The notes beneath the pieces were generated by a model. It made no database searches. It was given only the letters and a program-made list of their open reading frames with translations, and had not been told where the DNA came from. A DNA stretch of 64,000 nt. Origin: Rhodovulum sulfidophilum DSM 1374. GTDB lineage: Bacteria > Pseudomonadota > Alphaproteobacteria > Rhodobacterales > Rhodobacteraceae. Positions 50,299 to 59,462 of this stretch are shown here, one piece after another. Position 1 is the stretch's first letter. Each line of letters begins with the position of its first letter. The translations under genes were made by a program, and so were the position numbers. The stretch covers positions 2,108,001 to 2,172,000 of the forward strand of contig NZ_CP015418.1 of assembly GCF_001633165.1 (NCBI RefSeq). The letters are read 5' to 3'.

Positions 50299-50455
50299 AA
50301 GAACATGAGATCATCAATACGGTCGCTGCGTTGATCTTCCCGACGATGTGTCATGGACCTGTGGCGGGATGCGCAAATACGAAGCGCCGGGGGTTTCCAG
50401 ATCAGTTCAGAACCAAGCATGCGTTGGCAACAATGCGTTCACAACCTAAAGATAA

Positions 50456-51592
50456 ATGAGTGAAGAAGATATGTCCAAGAAAGCATTGATAACCGGCATC
50501 ACGGGGCAGGATGGCTCTTACCTAGCGGAATTTTTGCTGAAGAAGGGATACGAGGTTCATGGCATCAAGCGCCGTACCTCTTTGTTCAACACCCAGCGGG
50601 TCGATCACATCTACCAGGATCCGCATGTCAACAACGCGAATTTCATCCTGCATTACGGGGATCTGACCGACAGCTTGAACCTCACCCGGATCCTCTCGGA
50701 GATCCAGCCTGACGAGGTCTACAATCTGGGTGCACAGAGCCATGTTGCCGTCAGCTTCGAGGAGCCCGAATACACTGCCGACGTGGATGCGATCGGTTCG
50801 CTGCGCCTGCTGGAGGCGATCCGCTTCCTCGGGCTGGAGAAGAAGACGCGTTTCTACCAGGCCTCGACCTCGGAGCTCTATGGCCTCGTGCAGGAAATCC
50901 CGCAGCGCGAGACGACGCCCTTCCACCCGCGCTCGCCCTATGCCGTGGCCAAGATGTATGCCTACTGGATCACGGTGAACTACCGCGAGGCTTACGGGAT
51001 CTATGCTTGCAACGGCATCCTCTTCAACCACGAAAGCCCGCGCCGGGGTGAGACCTTCGTGACCCGCAAGATCACCCGCGGCCTCGCAAATATCGCCCAA
51101 GGGTTGGAGCCTTGCCTCTACATGGGCAATATCGACGCCCTGCGCGATTGGGGCCACGCCAAAGATTACGTCCGCATGCAGTGGATGATGCTGCAACAGG
51201 ATACGCCCGACGATTTTGTCATCGCCACCGGCGTACAATATTCCGTGCGCCAGTTCATTGAATGGTCCGCCGCCGAGCTGGGCGTCACGATGCGTTTTGA
51301 GGGCACAGGGCTTGACGAGGTAGGCATTGTAGCTGCGATTGACGGTGATGCGGCACCCGCGCTGTCGGTTGGCGATGTGATCGTTCGCATCGACCCGCGC
51401 TATTTCCGCCCTGCCGAGGTCGAAACCCTGCTCGGCGATCCCTCCAAGGCCAAGGCCAAGCTGGGTTGGACGCCCGAGATCACGGTTCAGGAGATGTGCG
51501 CCGAGATGGTCGCACATGACCTGAGGAACGCGCGGCGCACCCGCCTCTTGCGCGATCACGGTTTAGATCTCCCGATCTCGATCGAGGGTTAA
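50456..51592 (+). CDS. gmd: GDP-mannose 4,6-dehydratase
   Basis: 378 residues. It converts GDP-mannose to GDP-4-keto-6-deoxymannose with bound NADP. Rossmann motif [39 protein letters not shown]; active site Thr/Ser-Glu in [16 protein letters not shown] and the YxxxK in [35 protein letters not shown]. Start could be 50456 or ATG 50471, the latter with GAAGAAG just before it. It begins the conserved operon gmd-fcl-manC-manB, whose GC is closer to the host chromosome than the preceding block. Confidence 0.96.
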   Translation: MSEEDMSKKALITGITGQDGSYLAEFLLKKGYEVHGIKRRTSLFNTQRVDHIYQDPHVNNANFILHYGDLTDSLNLTRILSEIQPDEVYNLGAQSHVAVSFEEPEYTADVDAIGSLRLLEAIRFLGLEKKTRFYQASTSELYGLVQEIPQRETTPFHPRSPYAVAKMYAYWITVNYREAYGIYACNGILFNHESPRRGETFVTRKITRGLANIAQGLEPCLYMGNIDALRDWGHAKDYVRMQWMMLQQDTPDDFVIATGVQYSVRQFIEWSAAELGVTMRFEGTGLDEVGIVAAIDGDAAPALSVGDVIVRIDPRYFRPAEVETLLGDPSKAKAKLGWTPEITVQEMCAEMVAHDLRNARRTRLLRDHGLDLPISIEG

Positions 51593-51596
51593 GGCG

Positions 51597-52556
51597 ATGC
51601 GCAAGATATACCTCGCAGGCCATCGTGGCATGGTTGGAGGCGCGATCCTGCGCGCTCTGCAGTCGTGCGGCGAAACCAACATCATCACCCGCACCCATGT
51701 GGAACTTGACCTCACCGATCAGGTTGCCGTGCGGACATTTATGCAGGCGGAGCGCCCTGATGTGGTGATCCTGGCTGCGGCAAAGGTGGGCGGCATTATG
51801 GCGAACAACAGCTACCCTGCCGATTTCATTTACCAAAACCTGATGATCGAAGCGAATGTCATCCACCAGGCCTATGCCGCTGGTGTCACCCGGCTTTTGC
51901 AGCTTGGTTCATCCTGCATCTACCCCCGCGCGGTGCCCCAGCCGATGCGCGAGGATGCGCTGCTGACAGGCGTTCTGGAGCCGACGAACGAGCCCTATGC
52001 CATAGCCAAGATCGCCGGGATCAAGCTATGCGAGAGCTACAACCGCCAGTACGGCACCGACTACCGCTCGGTCATGCCGACCAATCTTTATGGGCCAGGC
52101 GACAATTTCCACCCCGAGAACAGCCATGTACTCCCCGCCCTAATCCGCCGTTTCCACGAGGCCGTGCATTCAGAGACCGAAGAGGTGATGATTTGGGGCA
52201 CCGGTACGCCCCGGCGTGAATTCCTGCATGTGGATGACATGGCGGCAGCATCGCTTTTCGTGCTGGATCTGCCGAAAGCCGACTATGAGACGAATACCCA
52301 ACCGATGCTCAGCCACATCAACGTCGGCTCCGGCACCGATATTTCAATCTTTGAACTGGCGCAGAAGGTCGCGGCTGTCACGGGTTACAAAGGCCGCATC
52401 GTGACCGACTCGACGCGGCCCGACGGAACCCCGCGCAAGCTAATGGATGTCTCGCGGCTTGCGCATATGGGCTGGTCGGCGCAGATCGGATTAGACCAGG
52501 GCCTAGCCGAAACCTACCAGTGGTTTCTGGAAAATGCCGACAACTATCGCCGCTAG
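51597..52556 (+). CDS. fcl: GDP-L-fucose synthase
   Basis: 319 residues. Performs 3,5-epimerisation and 4-reduction of the Gmd product to GDP-L-fucose. Motifs: [38 protein letters not shown], the active site [18 protein letters not shown] with catalytic Cys and Ser, and the YxxxK in [40 protein letters not shown] and [17 protein letters not shown] complete the family pattern. It starts 4 bp after gmd with an AAGG site. Confidence 0.96.
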   Translation: MRKIYLAGHRGMVGGAILRALQSCGETNIITRTHVELDLTDQVAVRTFMQAERPDVVILAAAKVGGIMANNSYPADFIYQNLMIEANVIHQAYAAGVTRLLQLGSSCIYPRAVPQPMREDALLTGVLEPTNEPYAIAKIAGIKLCESYNRQYGTDYRSVMPTNLYGPGDNFHPENSHVLPALIRRFHEAVHSETEEVMIWGTGTPRREFLHVDDMAAASLFVLDLPKADYETNTQPMLSHINVGSGTDISIFELAQKVAAVTGYKGRIVTDSTRPDGTPRKLMDVSRLAHMGWSAQIGLDQGLAETYQWFLENADNYRR

Positions 52557-52565
52557 GCAAATATT

Positions 52566-54011
52566 ATGACCCAACTCATTTATCCCGTCCTCCTTTGCGG
52601 TGGCTCCGGCTCTCGACTTTGGCCTTTGTCGCGCAAATCCTATCCTAAGCAGTTCGTCAAGCTGACTGGCGATGAAAGCCTTTATCAGGCCTCTGCGCGC
52701 CGCCTCTCGGGCGCCGGATTTGCAGCACCTTCGATCGTCACCTCCGCCGACTACCGCTTTATCGTAGTTGAGCAACTTGCCGCGTTGGAAATTGCTCCCT
52801 CCGACATCCTGATCGAGCCTGCCGCCAAGAACACCGCCGCCGCCATCTGTGCCGCCGCTCTGGCGCTTGAGGCCCGCGCGCCCGGCGCGTTGATGCTGGT
52901 TGCGCCCTCGGACCATGTAATCCCTGACGCCGGCCGTTTCCGTGCTGCGGTTCAGGCCGCAGCACCCGCCGCGTCCGCCGGGCAGCTTGTTGCCTTCGGC
53001 ATCCGCCCCGACCGCCCCGAGACAGGCTACGGCTGGCTCGAACTCTCAAGCCCGACGCCAGACTTCGCCCCCGTGCCGCAAACCCTGCGCAGTTTTGTCG
53101 AAAAGCCCAACCTCGCCAAAGCCGAGGCGCTACTCGCTGGTGGCATGCACTTATGGAACGCCGGCATCTTCCTTTTCTCTACCACCGCAGTCCTCGAGGC
53201 CTTTGCCATCCACGCGCCCGAGGTTCTGACCGCCACTCGCGCTGCCTTTGACGCAGCCGAAAAAGACCTTAGCTTCACCCGGCTCGCACCGACACCATGG
53301 TCAGAGCTGCCCGATATCTCGATCGACTACGCGGTGATGGAACGCGCGCCGAACTTGGCCGTTGTCCCCTATGCCGGCGCTTGGTCCGACCTCGGCGACT
53401 GGCAAGCCGTCTGGCGCGAGGCCGAGGCAGACACCTCGGGCACCGTCACCGCAGGCCCTGCAACCGCCTTTGATTGCCATGACACGTTCTTGCAGGCGAC
53501 AAGCGAGGCGCAGCAACTTGTGGGCATCGGCCTGACGGACATTATTGCCGTCGCCATGCCAGACGCCGTGCTCATTGCACACAAGGATCGCGCGCAGGAG
53601 GTCAAACAGGCGGTCGCCGAGCTCAAATCGAAAGCCGTGTCACAGGCTGAGACACTGCCGCGCGACTACCGCCCCTGGGGCTGGTACGAAAGCCTCGTCG
53701 TCGGGCCTCGTTTCCAGGTAAAGCGCATCGTCGTTCATCCTGGTGCCGCACTGTCGCTGCAGTCGCACCACCACCGCGCCGAACACTGGATCGTCGTTGA
53801 GGGCACAGCAAAGGTGACTGTCGATAGTGAAGTGAAACTCGTTGCGGAAAACCAGTCCGTCTACATCCCTCTCGGCGCCATCCACCGCATGGAAAACCCC
53901 GGCAAAGTGCCGCTAACCCTTATCGAGGTGCAAACCGGCAGCTATTTGGGCGAGGACGACATCATCCGCTATGAGGATGTCTATGCCCGCGGGCAAGGGA
54001 CGAAAGGATAA
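52566..54011 (+). CDS. manC: Mannose-1-phosphate guanylyltransferase / mannose-6-phosphate isomerase
   Basis: 481 residues. The N-terminal nucleotidyltransferase has PVLLCGGSGSRLWPLSRKSY, IEPAAKNTAAAICAAALALE, APSDHVI and FVEKPNLAKAEALLAGGMHL. The C-terminal cupin PMI domain has RPWGWYESLVVGPRFQVKRI, HPGAALSLQSHHHRAEHWIV and PLGAIHRMENPGKVPLTLIE with metal-binding His and Glu. It supplies GDP-mannose to gmd. It follows fcl by 9 bp. Its stop TAA lies exactly where the manB start should overlap it (see manB). Confidence 0.95.
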   Translation: MTQLIYPVLLCGGSGSRLWPLSRKSYPKQFVKLTGDESLYQASARRLSGAGFAAPSIVTSADYRFIVVEQLAALEIAPSDILIEPAAKNTAAAICAAALALEARAPGALMLVAPSDHVIPDAGRFRAAVQAAAPAASAGQLVAFGIRPDRPETGYGWLELSSPTPDFAPVPQTLRSFVEKPNLAKAEALLAGGMHLWNAGIFLFSTTAVLEAFAIHAPEVLTATRAAFDAAEKDLSFTRLAPTPWSELPDISIDYAVMERAPNLAVVPYAGAWSDLGDWQAVWREAEADTSGTVTAGPATAFDCHDTFLQATSEAQQLVGIGLTDIIAVAMPDAVLIAHKDRAQEVKQAVAELKSKAVSQAETLPRDYRPWGWYESLVVGPRFQVKRIVVHPGAALSLQSHHHRAEHWIVVEGTAKVTVDSEVKLVAENQSVYIPLGAIHRMENPGKVPLTLIEVQTGSYLGEDDIIRYEDVYARGQGTKG

Positions 54012-55375
54012 CCCCTCTCACCTGCTTCAAAGCCTACGACATTCGTGGACGCCTGGGCATCGACTTGGACGAAGGCATCGCCTACCGCATCGGTGCAGCT
54101 TTTGCCGTGGCTCTTCAAGCGAAAACGGTAGCTCTCGGCCACGATGTCCGATCGTCCTCGGAAGCGCTGGCGAATTGCGTCGCACAGGGTTTGATTGACC
54201 AGGGGTGCGAGGTGCTTGATCTCGGGCTTTCTGGCACAGAGGAAATGTATTTCGCAACCACGCATTTCGGTGCCGATGGCGGGATTTGCGTTACTGCATC
54301 ACACAACCCGATGGATTATAATGGCATGAAGATGGTGCGGGCAGGTTCGGCGCCACTTGATGCAGCAAGTGGTTTGGCCTGCATCAAAGAAGTCGCTGAA
54401 GCAAACGCGTTCGAGAAAAACGCTACTCTCGGCAAGATCCGGAACGTCGCCGAAGAGGCGCGGACAGCATACGTCGAGCATATTTGCCAGTTGGTCGACA
54501 TCTCCGCTCTGCAGCCTCTGAAAATCTTGGTGAATGCCGGCCATGGCACTGCTGGCCCGACCTTAGATGCCATCGCAGCACGGCTTGGAGAGCTTGGGGC
54601 CCAGCTGGTGTTCGAACGTCTGTTCCACGCGCCAGACGGCACGTTCCCGCAGGGCATCCCAGACCCGCTCCTTCCAGAAAACCAATCAGCGACCGCTGAA
54701 GCTGTCCACGCTTCAGGGGCTGATTTCGGGGTTGCGTGGGACGGCGATTTTGACCGCTGCTTCTTCTTTGATCACACAGGCTCATTCATCGACGGCGAAT
54801 ATGTTGTCGGTCTGCTCGCAGAGGCATTCCTCGCCAAAGATCCAGGCGCGACTATCATTCATGATCCCCGGATCATCTGGAACACACAGGACCTTGTGGC
54901 GAAAGCCGGCGGGCGGGCGGTCCAAACCCGCACAGGTCACGCTTTCATCAAAGTAGCGATGCGGGATGAAAACGCTGTCTACGGCGGAGAAATGTCTGCG
55001 CATCACTATTTCCGCGACTTCGTTTACTGCGACAGTGGCATGATCCCCTGGCTCCTCGTCGCGGAACTTGTCAGCCGGCACGGGCCGCTGGCGGATCTTG
55101 TGGCGGATCGCAAAGCGGCATTTCCCTCTTCGGGGGAGATTAATTTCACGCTCGACGATCCCAAGGCCGCCATCGCGAGGGTCCGATCAGAATTTGAACC
55201 CGGAGCGATATCCATCGACGAAATGGACGGCTTGGGGTTCGACATGGGAGATTGGCGGTTCAATCTGCGCAGTTCAAACACCGAACCGGTTGTGCGGCTG
55301 AACGTTGAAGCGCGTGGCGACGATGAACTCGTTGCGAAGGGCGTGGAGCGCGTGAAACGTGTCTTGCTCGGGTGA
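54008..55375 (+). CDS. manB: Phosphomannomutase / phosphoglucomutase, canonical start codon lost
   Basis: About 455 residues. The alpha-D-phosphohexomutase signatures are present: TCFKAYDIRG, the phosphoserine loop GGICVTASHNPMDYNG, metal site AWDGDFDRCFFFD, sugar loop GGEMSAHHYFRDF and phosphate site FNLRSSNTEPVVRLNVEARG. The conserved N-terminus (TPLTCFKAYDIRGRLGID) is in frame only from 54011, and the codon before it is ATA at 54008, giving ATAA where ATGA would couple manC stop and manB start. AAGGGA lies 7 nt upstream. The first conventional codon downstream, TTG 54065, would remove conserved residues. Either a rare ATA start or a defective gene. Confidence 0.85.
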   Translation: MTPLTCFKAYDIRGRLGIDLDEGIAYRIGAAFAVALQAKTVALGHDVRSSSEALANCVAQGLIDQGCEVLDLGLSGTEEMYFATTHFGADGGICVTASHNPMDYNGMKMVRAGSAPLDAASGLACIKEVAEANAFEKNATLGKIRNVAEEARTAYVEHICQLVDISALQPLKILVNAGHGTAGPTLDAIAARLGELGAQLVFERLFHAPDGTFPQGIPDPLLPENQSATAEAVHASGADFGVAWDGDFDRCFFFDHTGSFIDGEYVVGLLAEAFLAKDPGATIIHDPRIIWNTQDLVAKAGGRAVQTRTGHAFIKVAMRDENAVYGGEMSAHHYFRDFVYCDSGMIPWLLVAELVSRHGPLADLVADRKAAFPSSGEINFTLDDPKAAIARVRSEFEPGAISIDEMDGLGFDMGDWRFNLRSSNTEPVVRLNVEARGDDELVAKGVERVKRVLLG

Positions 55376-55436
55376 GATCGCAATTCACGCTTGTCGCCTC
55401 AAGAACATTTCGTGAACTCCCCAATGGACGTGGTGC

Positions 55437-55988
55437 TCATGATGGCAGTACGCGCAAGTAGCACTGATCCTTTGCGTCTTTTGCGAGGAAAATGACCTGC
55501 AAACCTGCCTGCTTGGCCTTGTTAGGCAAATCTCGCGGCCCTTTCCATAGATCTGGACCTCCAGCGTGTTCCACCTCTCCGATCGATATTGCCACGTCCG
55601 CGGCATCGAACCGATCGATCAGGAGGCGCAGTTTGCAATCAGGATCTCGTCGATATCGCTTCCATTCTTTCAGCTGCCCTACAGCAGAATAGGTGAATCC
55701 AAGGAGCACGGTTTCTGAATCGTCACCATCGACGTAGAACCGAGCCCGGCCTTCGGCCAGGCTTTCAAGATCGACGCCATAACGCTTCGAGACGGCCCTC
55801 TCGATCTCAGCCGGGACCTGACCGGCAATCTCGCGCAGGGCTTCAATGTCTTCGAACACGGCCGTCGCCGATAAAGACCCGAGCCTGTTACAAAACACGA
55901 TTTCCACGAGCGCCGCGCGCTGGCCTTCAATCAGGGCATCCAGTGCAGCCGAATATCCCGTCAAAGCGTCGATCTCTAGAAACTGCAT
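55437..55988 (-). CDS. Unrecognised protein downstream of a phage-tail-like gene
   Basis: 183 residues starting MQFLEIDALTGYSAALDALI with a strong GAGG ribosome site that overlaps the stop of the preceding Gly-rich gene. Other segments: ALREIAGQVPAEIERAVSKR, GRARFYVDGDDSETVLLGFT and WKGPRDLPNKAKQAGLQVIF. I know no family for it. Before the IS3 insertion it was the next gene after a Gly-rich tail-fibre-like gene, so a phage tail or tail-assembly accessory role is possible (inference). Confidence 0.65.
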   Translation of the reverse strand: MQFLEIDALTGYSAALDALIEGQRAALVEIVFCNRLGSLSATAVFEDIEALREIAGQVPAEIERAVSKRYGVDLESLAEGRARFYVDGDDSETVLLGFTYSAVGQLKEWKRYRRDPDCKLRLLIDRFDAADVAISIGEVEHAGGPDLWKGPRDLPNKAKQAGLQVIFLAKDAKDQCYLRVLPS

Positions 55989-55999
55989 TTTCTCGCCTC

Positions 56000-56065
56000 C
56001 TAGTCGACAACCACCGAGCCGCCGGCTGTAAAGCTGGCGGCTTTTTCGTCCCAGGTCAGGCGTGC
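56000..56065 (-). pseudogene. 3' end of the Gly-rich phage-tail-like gene, separated by IS3
   Basis: Reading on the minus strand after the GTGC duplication gives ARLTWDEKAASFTAGGSVVV then Asp and TAG. It continues the frame of the Gly-rich part at 57314-57757 once the IS and one GTGC copy are removed. The stop is 11 bp from the start of the 183-residue gene. Confidence 0.75.
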
Positions 56066-56091
56066 TGACCTGCCCCCCGGTCGTCCCTCGT

Positions 56092-56973
56092 TCATAACGA
56101 GAGCCCTTGGGGTTGATAGTGGTAGGTTTCAGGTGTGGCAAGCGCGCCGGGCGCGGAGCCCTCAGATTGCTCAAGCGCCCGGCGAGCTTCTGCGGGGGTC
56201 TTGTTGCCCAGCGAGGAATGCGGCCTGACGTGGTTATAATCGTATCGCCAGATTGCCAGTTTGCGCCGGGCATCGGCCAGTCTGTCGAAGATCTCCTCGT
56301 TCAGGCATTCGTCGCGCAGGCTGCCGTTGAAGCTTTCGATGTAGCCATTCTGCTGGGGCTTGCCCGGATCGATGTAGTGCCATTCAACACCGTTCTCGTT
56401 GGCCCATTTCAGGATGGCCTTGCTGGTGAACTCGGTGCCATTGTCACTGACGATGCAGGCCGGTTTTCCGTAGACCCTGACCAGCGCATCAAGCTCCCGC
56501 GCCACCCTGGCTCCCGAGATGCTGGTGTCAGCGATCAGCGCCAGGTTCTCGCGGCAGCAATCGTCGTTCACGGCCAAGATGCGGTACTTCCGGCAGGCCC
56601 CGAATGTGTCCGATAGGAAGTCCAGCGACCAACGCTGATTTGGCTGCAGGGGCACTGGCATCGGGGTTCGGCTGCCGCGCGCCCGTTTGCGGCCACGGCG
56701 GCGGCGCACCGACAGGCCCTCTTCCCGGTAGATGCGGTAGAGCTTCTTCTCGTTCATGATCATGCCCTTGCGCTCCAGCAGGATACCCACGCGCCGATAG
56801 CCGAAGCGACGGCGCTCCTCGGCGATCTTGTGCATTTCCTCACGGATTTCCGGGTTGTCGGGCGGCCGTTCACGCCGCACCGTCTTCGGATCGACACCGA
56901 TCAGGACGCAGGCCCGGCGTTGAGAGATCGGATGGTCCTTCATCGCCCGCAACACCGCGTCCCGCCGCGCCAT
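56092..56973 (-). CDS. IS3-family transposase OrfB (rve integrase core)
   Basis: 293 residues from ATG 56973, or part of an OrfAB fusion through -1 frameshifting at GGGAAAA (56994-56988). N-terminal HTH_21-type region [20 protein letters not shown] and [20 protein letters not shown]. Catalytic core: first Asp in [20 protein letters not shown], second in [18 protein letters not shown], Glu in [21 protein letters not shown]-terminus [20 protein letters not shown]. All DDE residues are present. Confidence 0.93.
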   Translation of the reverse strand: MARRDAVLRAMKDHPISQRRACVLIGVDPKTVRRERPPDNPEIREEMHKIAEERRRFGYRRVGILLERKGMIMNEKKLYRIYREEGLSVRRRRGRKRARGSRTPMPVPLQPNQRWSLDFLSDTFGACRKYRILAVNDDCCRENLALIADTSISGARVARELDALVRVYGKPACIVSDNGTEFTSKAILKWANENGVEWHYIDPGKPQQNGYIESFNGSLRDECLNEEIFDRLADARRKLAIWRYDYNHVRPHSSLGNKTPAEARRALEQSEGSAPGALATPETYHYQPQGLSL

Positions 56974-56981
56974 CGGTGTCG

Positions 56982-57245
56982 TCAGGGTTTTCCCAACAGA
57001 TCCTTCAGAACCACGTTGTCCAGCATCGCATCCGCCAGTAGGCGTTTCAGCTTCGCGTTCTCGTCCTCGAGCTGCTTCAGCCGCTTGGCGTCCGACAGAT
57101 CCATCCCGCCATACTTGGCTTTGAGCTTGTAGAACGTCGCGGGGCTCAGCCCGTGCTTCCGGCAAAGCTCGGAGCTCGGCAAACCAGCCTCCTGCTCCTT
57201 GAGCATCCCAATAATCTGCGCCTCGGTGAAACGGCTTTTTCTCAT
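56982..57245 (-). CDS. IS3-family transposase OrfA
   Basis: 87 residues: [40 protein letters not shown] (helix-turn-helix) and [20 protein letters not shown] (leucine zipper). It ends DLLGKP, with the slippery GGGAAAA just before the stop that would let ribosomes continue into orfB. Confidence 0.93.
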   Translation of the reverse strand: MRKSRFTEAQIIGMLKEQEAGLPSSELCRKHGLSPATFYKLKAKYGGMDLSDAKRLKQLEDENAKLKRLLADAMLDNVVLKDLLGKP

Positions 57246-57313
57246 ATCGTCTGCTCCTTCTCAGGTTGGGCAGACTCTACATCACAGCGAGGGAACTTCC
57301 GGGGGGCAGGTCA

Positions 57314-57757
57314 GTGCATATCCCGCAGCGCCGTCGCCTCCGCGATAGCCGGCATTAGAACCGGGGCCGCCAGCGCCGATTCTGATGTTCAGCACGGCAC
57401 CGTAGACCGACTCAATCGAGCCAGTGCGCCGCGTCCCAGCCGAGCCGCCAAACCCACCCGCACCGGACGAATCATAGGTCGATGGGTTATCTCCGCCCCC
57501 TCCGCCACCACCCGCGCCATAGGATGAACTGAGCGCCGCGCCGCCAGCAGAATTGACTTTTCCCCCGGCGCCACCAGGACCGTATGCTGTCCCTTCGCCG
57601 TTATTTCCAGAACGTGGCGCTTGACCGTTCAAGCCGCCCAGACCACCTGCCGCGGAACCCAGCTGTTCACCTGCTGATGTGATCGTTGTTGCGCCGCCAG
57701 AGCACGCTCTGCCCGAGGACGTGCCATCCCCAACGCCATGTCCACCTCCGCCGCCGT
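57314..57757 (-). pseudogene. Gly-rich phage tail-fibre-like protein, 5'-truncated and IS-interrupted
   Basis: About 148 residues rich in Gly and Ser (GEQLGSAAGGLGGLNGQAPR, GAGGAGG-like GGGGGGGDNPSTYDSSGAGG) ending IGAGGPGSNAGYRGGDGAAG then Tyr-Ala before the IS. Gly-rich domains closing with GGDGAAGYA are common at the ends of phage tail fibre and tail-associated proteins. The upstream end is lost at the junction with hsdR near 57757. On removal of the IS the frame continues into 56000-56065. Confidence 0.7.
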
Positions 57758-59462
57758 GGTGCTGGACCTGCGCTATGAAGCCCGCGACATCGACCAGAGG
57801 ATCAGTGCGCCGGACAAGATCGACGCCTGGTTCGAGGCCAAGACGAAGGGGCTGACCCCGATCGCAAAGGCGACGCTCAAGCAACGATGGGGAACGCTTC
57901 AACGTGTGCTGTCGAGCCGTGACCGGCTGGAGCAGATCGCGAACGATATCATCCTGGACATGGAGATGAAGCCGCGCCTGAATGCGGGCATGGGGAACGC
58001 CATGCTCGTGGCGGGCTCCATCCCCGAGGCGTGCGAGCTCTTCGAGATTTTCCGGAAGTCCGGGTCAATCCTGGCCGACAAGTGCGCGATCGTGACGTCC
58101 TACAAACGCGCCGCCCCGGAAATTACCGGTGAAGAAACCGGCATGGGCGAGACCGAGAAGCAGCGCGTCCACCGGGTCTATACCGATCTCTTGGGTGATA
58201 CGTCTGAGGAAGAATACGAAGAAGGGGCCCTGCGGCTGTTCAAGAAAGAGCCGGGGCGGATGAAGCTGCTGATCGTCGTGAGCCGGCTCTTGACCGGCTT
58301 CGATGCGCCGACGGCCACTTACATCTACATCGACAAGCAGATGCGGGATCATGGGCTGTTCCAAGCGATCTGCCGGGTGAACCGCCTGGACGGTGACGAT
58401 AAGGACTTCGGCTACATCGTAGACTATAAGGATCTGTTCCGAAACATCGAGAGCGCGGTGGATGACTATACGTCCGAGGCGTTCGATGCCTTCGACAAGG
58501 AGGATGTCGAGGGCCTGATCACGGACCGTGCCGAGCAGGCCGACACGGATCTGCGGACAGCGCGCGATGCCTGGCTCGGGCTTCTGGATGCCGTTGAACA
58601 GCCCAAGGGGGACGATGAGCTCTTCGCCTATTTCTCGAGCCCCGGGGGGATTGAAAGCGATCCGGACGCGGAAGAGAAGGCTCGCCGCCGCCAAGCGCTT
58701 TACAAGTTGGCTGGGCGGTATGCGCGCGCCTACACGAACGTCGCCGCCGAGCCGGACGGATCAGACTTCAACGAGCTGGAACTGGGGGAAATGCGCAAGG
58801 AGGTCGAACATGCCATCGGCGTCCGCGATGCCGTGCGGCTCCACAGCGGCGATGCCGTTGACATGAAGCTCTACGAGCCGGCCATGCGCCACCTGATCGA
58901 CAATTACATCCGGGCCGACGACTCTCAGGTCATCTCTCACCTGGATGACATCAGCCTTATTGACCTGGTCGAGAGCAAGGGCGCCCAAGCCGAGGATGAT
59001 CTTCCGGCGCTATCCAAGCGGAAGCGTGAGAATGTCGCCGAGGCGATCGAGAACAACGTCAGGAAGCTGATCATCGACGAAACCCCCGTGAACCCCAAGT
59101 TCTACGAGAAGATGTCGGAGCTGCTGACTGACCTGGTGGCGCAGCGCCGGAGCGGCGCGATCGAGTATGCCGAGTATTTGGAGAAGGTCGCGGAACTGGT
59201 AAGGGCCGCGAAATCCGGGCATGGCAATACCTATCCTGAGAGCATGAAATCGCCCGGGCAAAAGGCGTTGTTCGACAACCTCGGACAAGATGAGGCCCTC
59301 GCGCGCCGGGTCGACGAGGCTGTACGAGCGACTGCCCCCCACGGGTGGCGCGGTCATACGATGAAAGAAAAGAAAGTCAAACGCTGCCTGGAAGCTGAGA
59401 TTTCGGATCCCGACACTGTCGAAACGCTGCTGCAGATACTGAAGAACCATGGTGAATACTGA
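57738..59462 (+). pseudogene. hsdR: Type I restriction enzyme R subunit (HsdR), N-terminus missing
   Basis: 574 residues matching only the C-terminal half of HsdR. It enters at VVLDLRYEARDIDQRISAPD and contains the helicase motifs VAGSIPEACELFEIF, MKLLIVVSRLLTGFDAPTAT (motif V) and DHGLFQAICRVNRLDGDDKD (motif VI with arginine finger), then FGYIVDYKDLFRNIESAV and a natural C-terminus. The nuclease domain (PD-(D/E)xK) and Walker A helicase domain are absent, replaced at about 57756 by phage-tail-like DNA. hsdM and hsdS are not present. It cannot cut DNA. Confidence 0.88.

Larger units (their letters stand above)
56066..57313 (-). mobile_element. Complete IS3-family element with 4-bp target duplication
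   Basis: 1248 bp. Ends are inverted repeats: TGACCTGCCCCCCGG at 56066 and its complement CCGGGGGGCAGGTCA ending 57313. Both sides carry GTGC (56062-56065 and 57314-57317), the target duplication expected of IS3. orfA and orfB are both intact on the minus strand, so the copy is probably recent and active. It interrupts a Gly-rich tail-like gene. Confidence 0.93.

Noticed and set aside
57430..57700. Gly-rich repeats as a CRISPR array or collagen-like structural gene
   Set aside because: No regular repeat-spacer periodicity and no Gly-X-Y register; the domain resembles phage tail Gly-rich ends.
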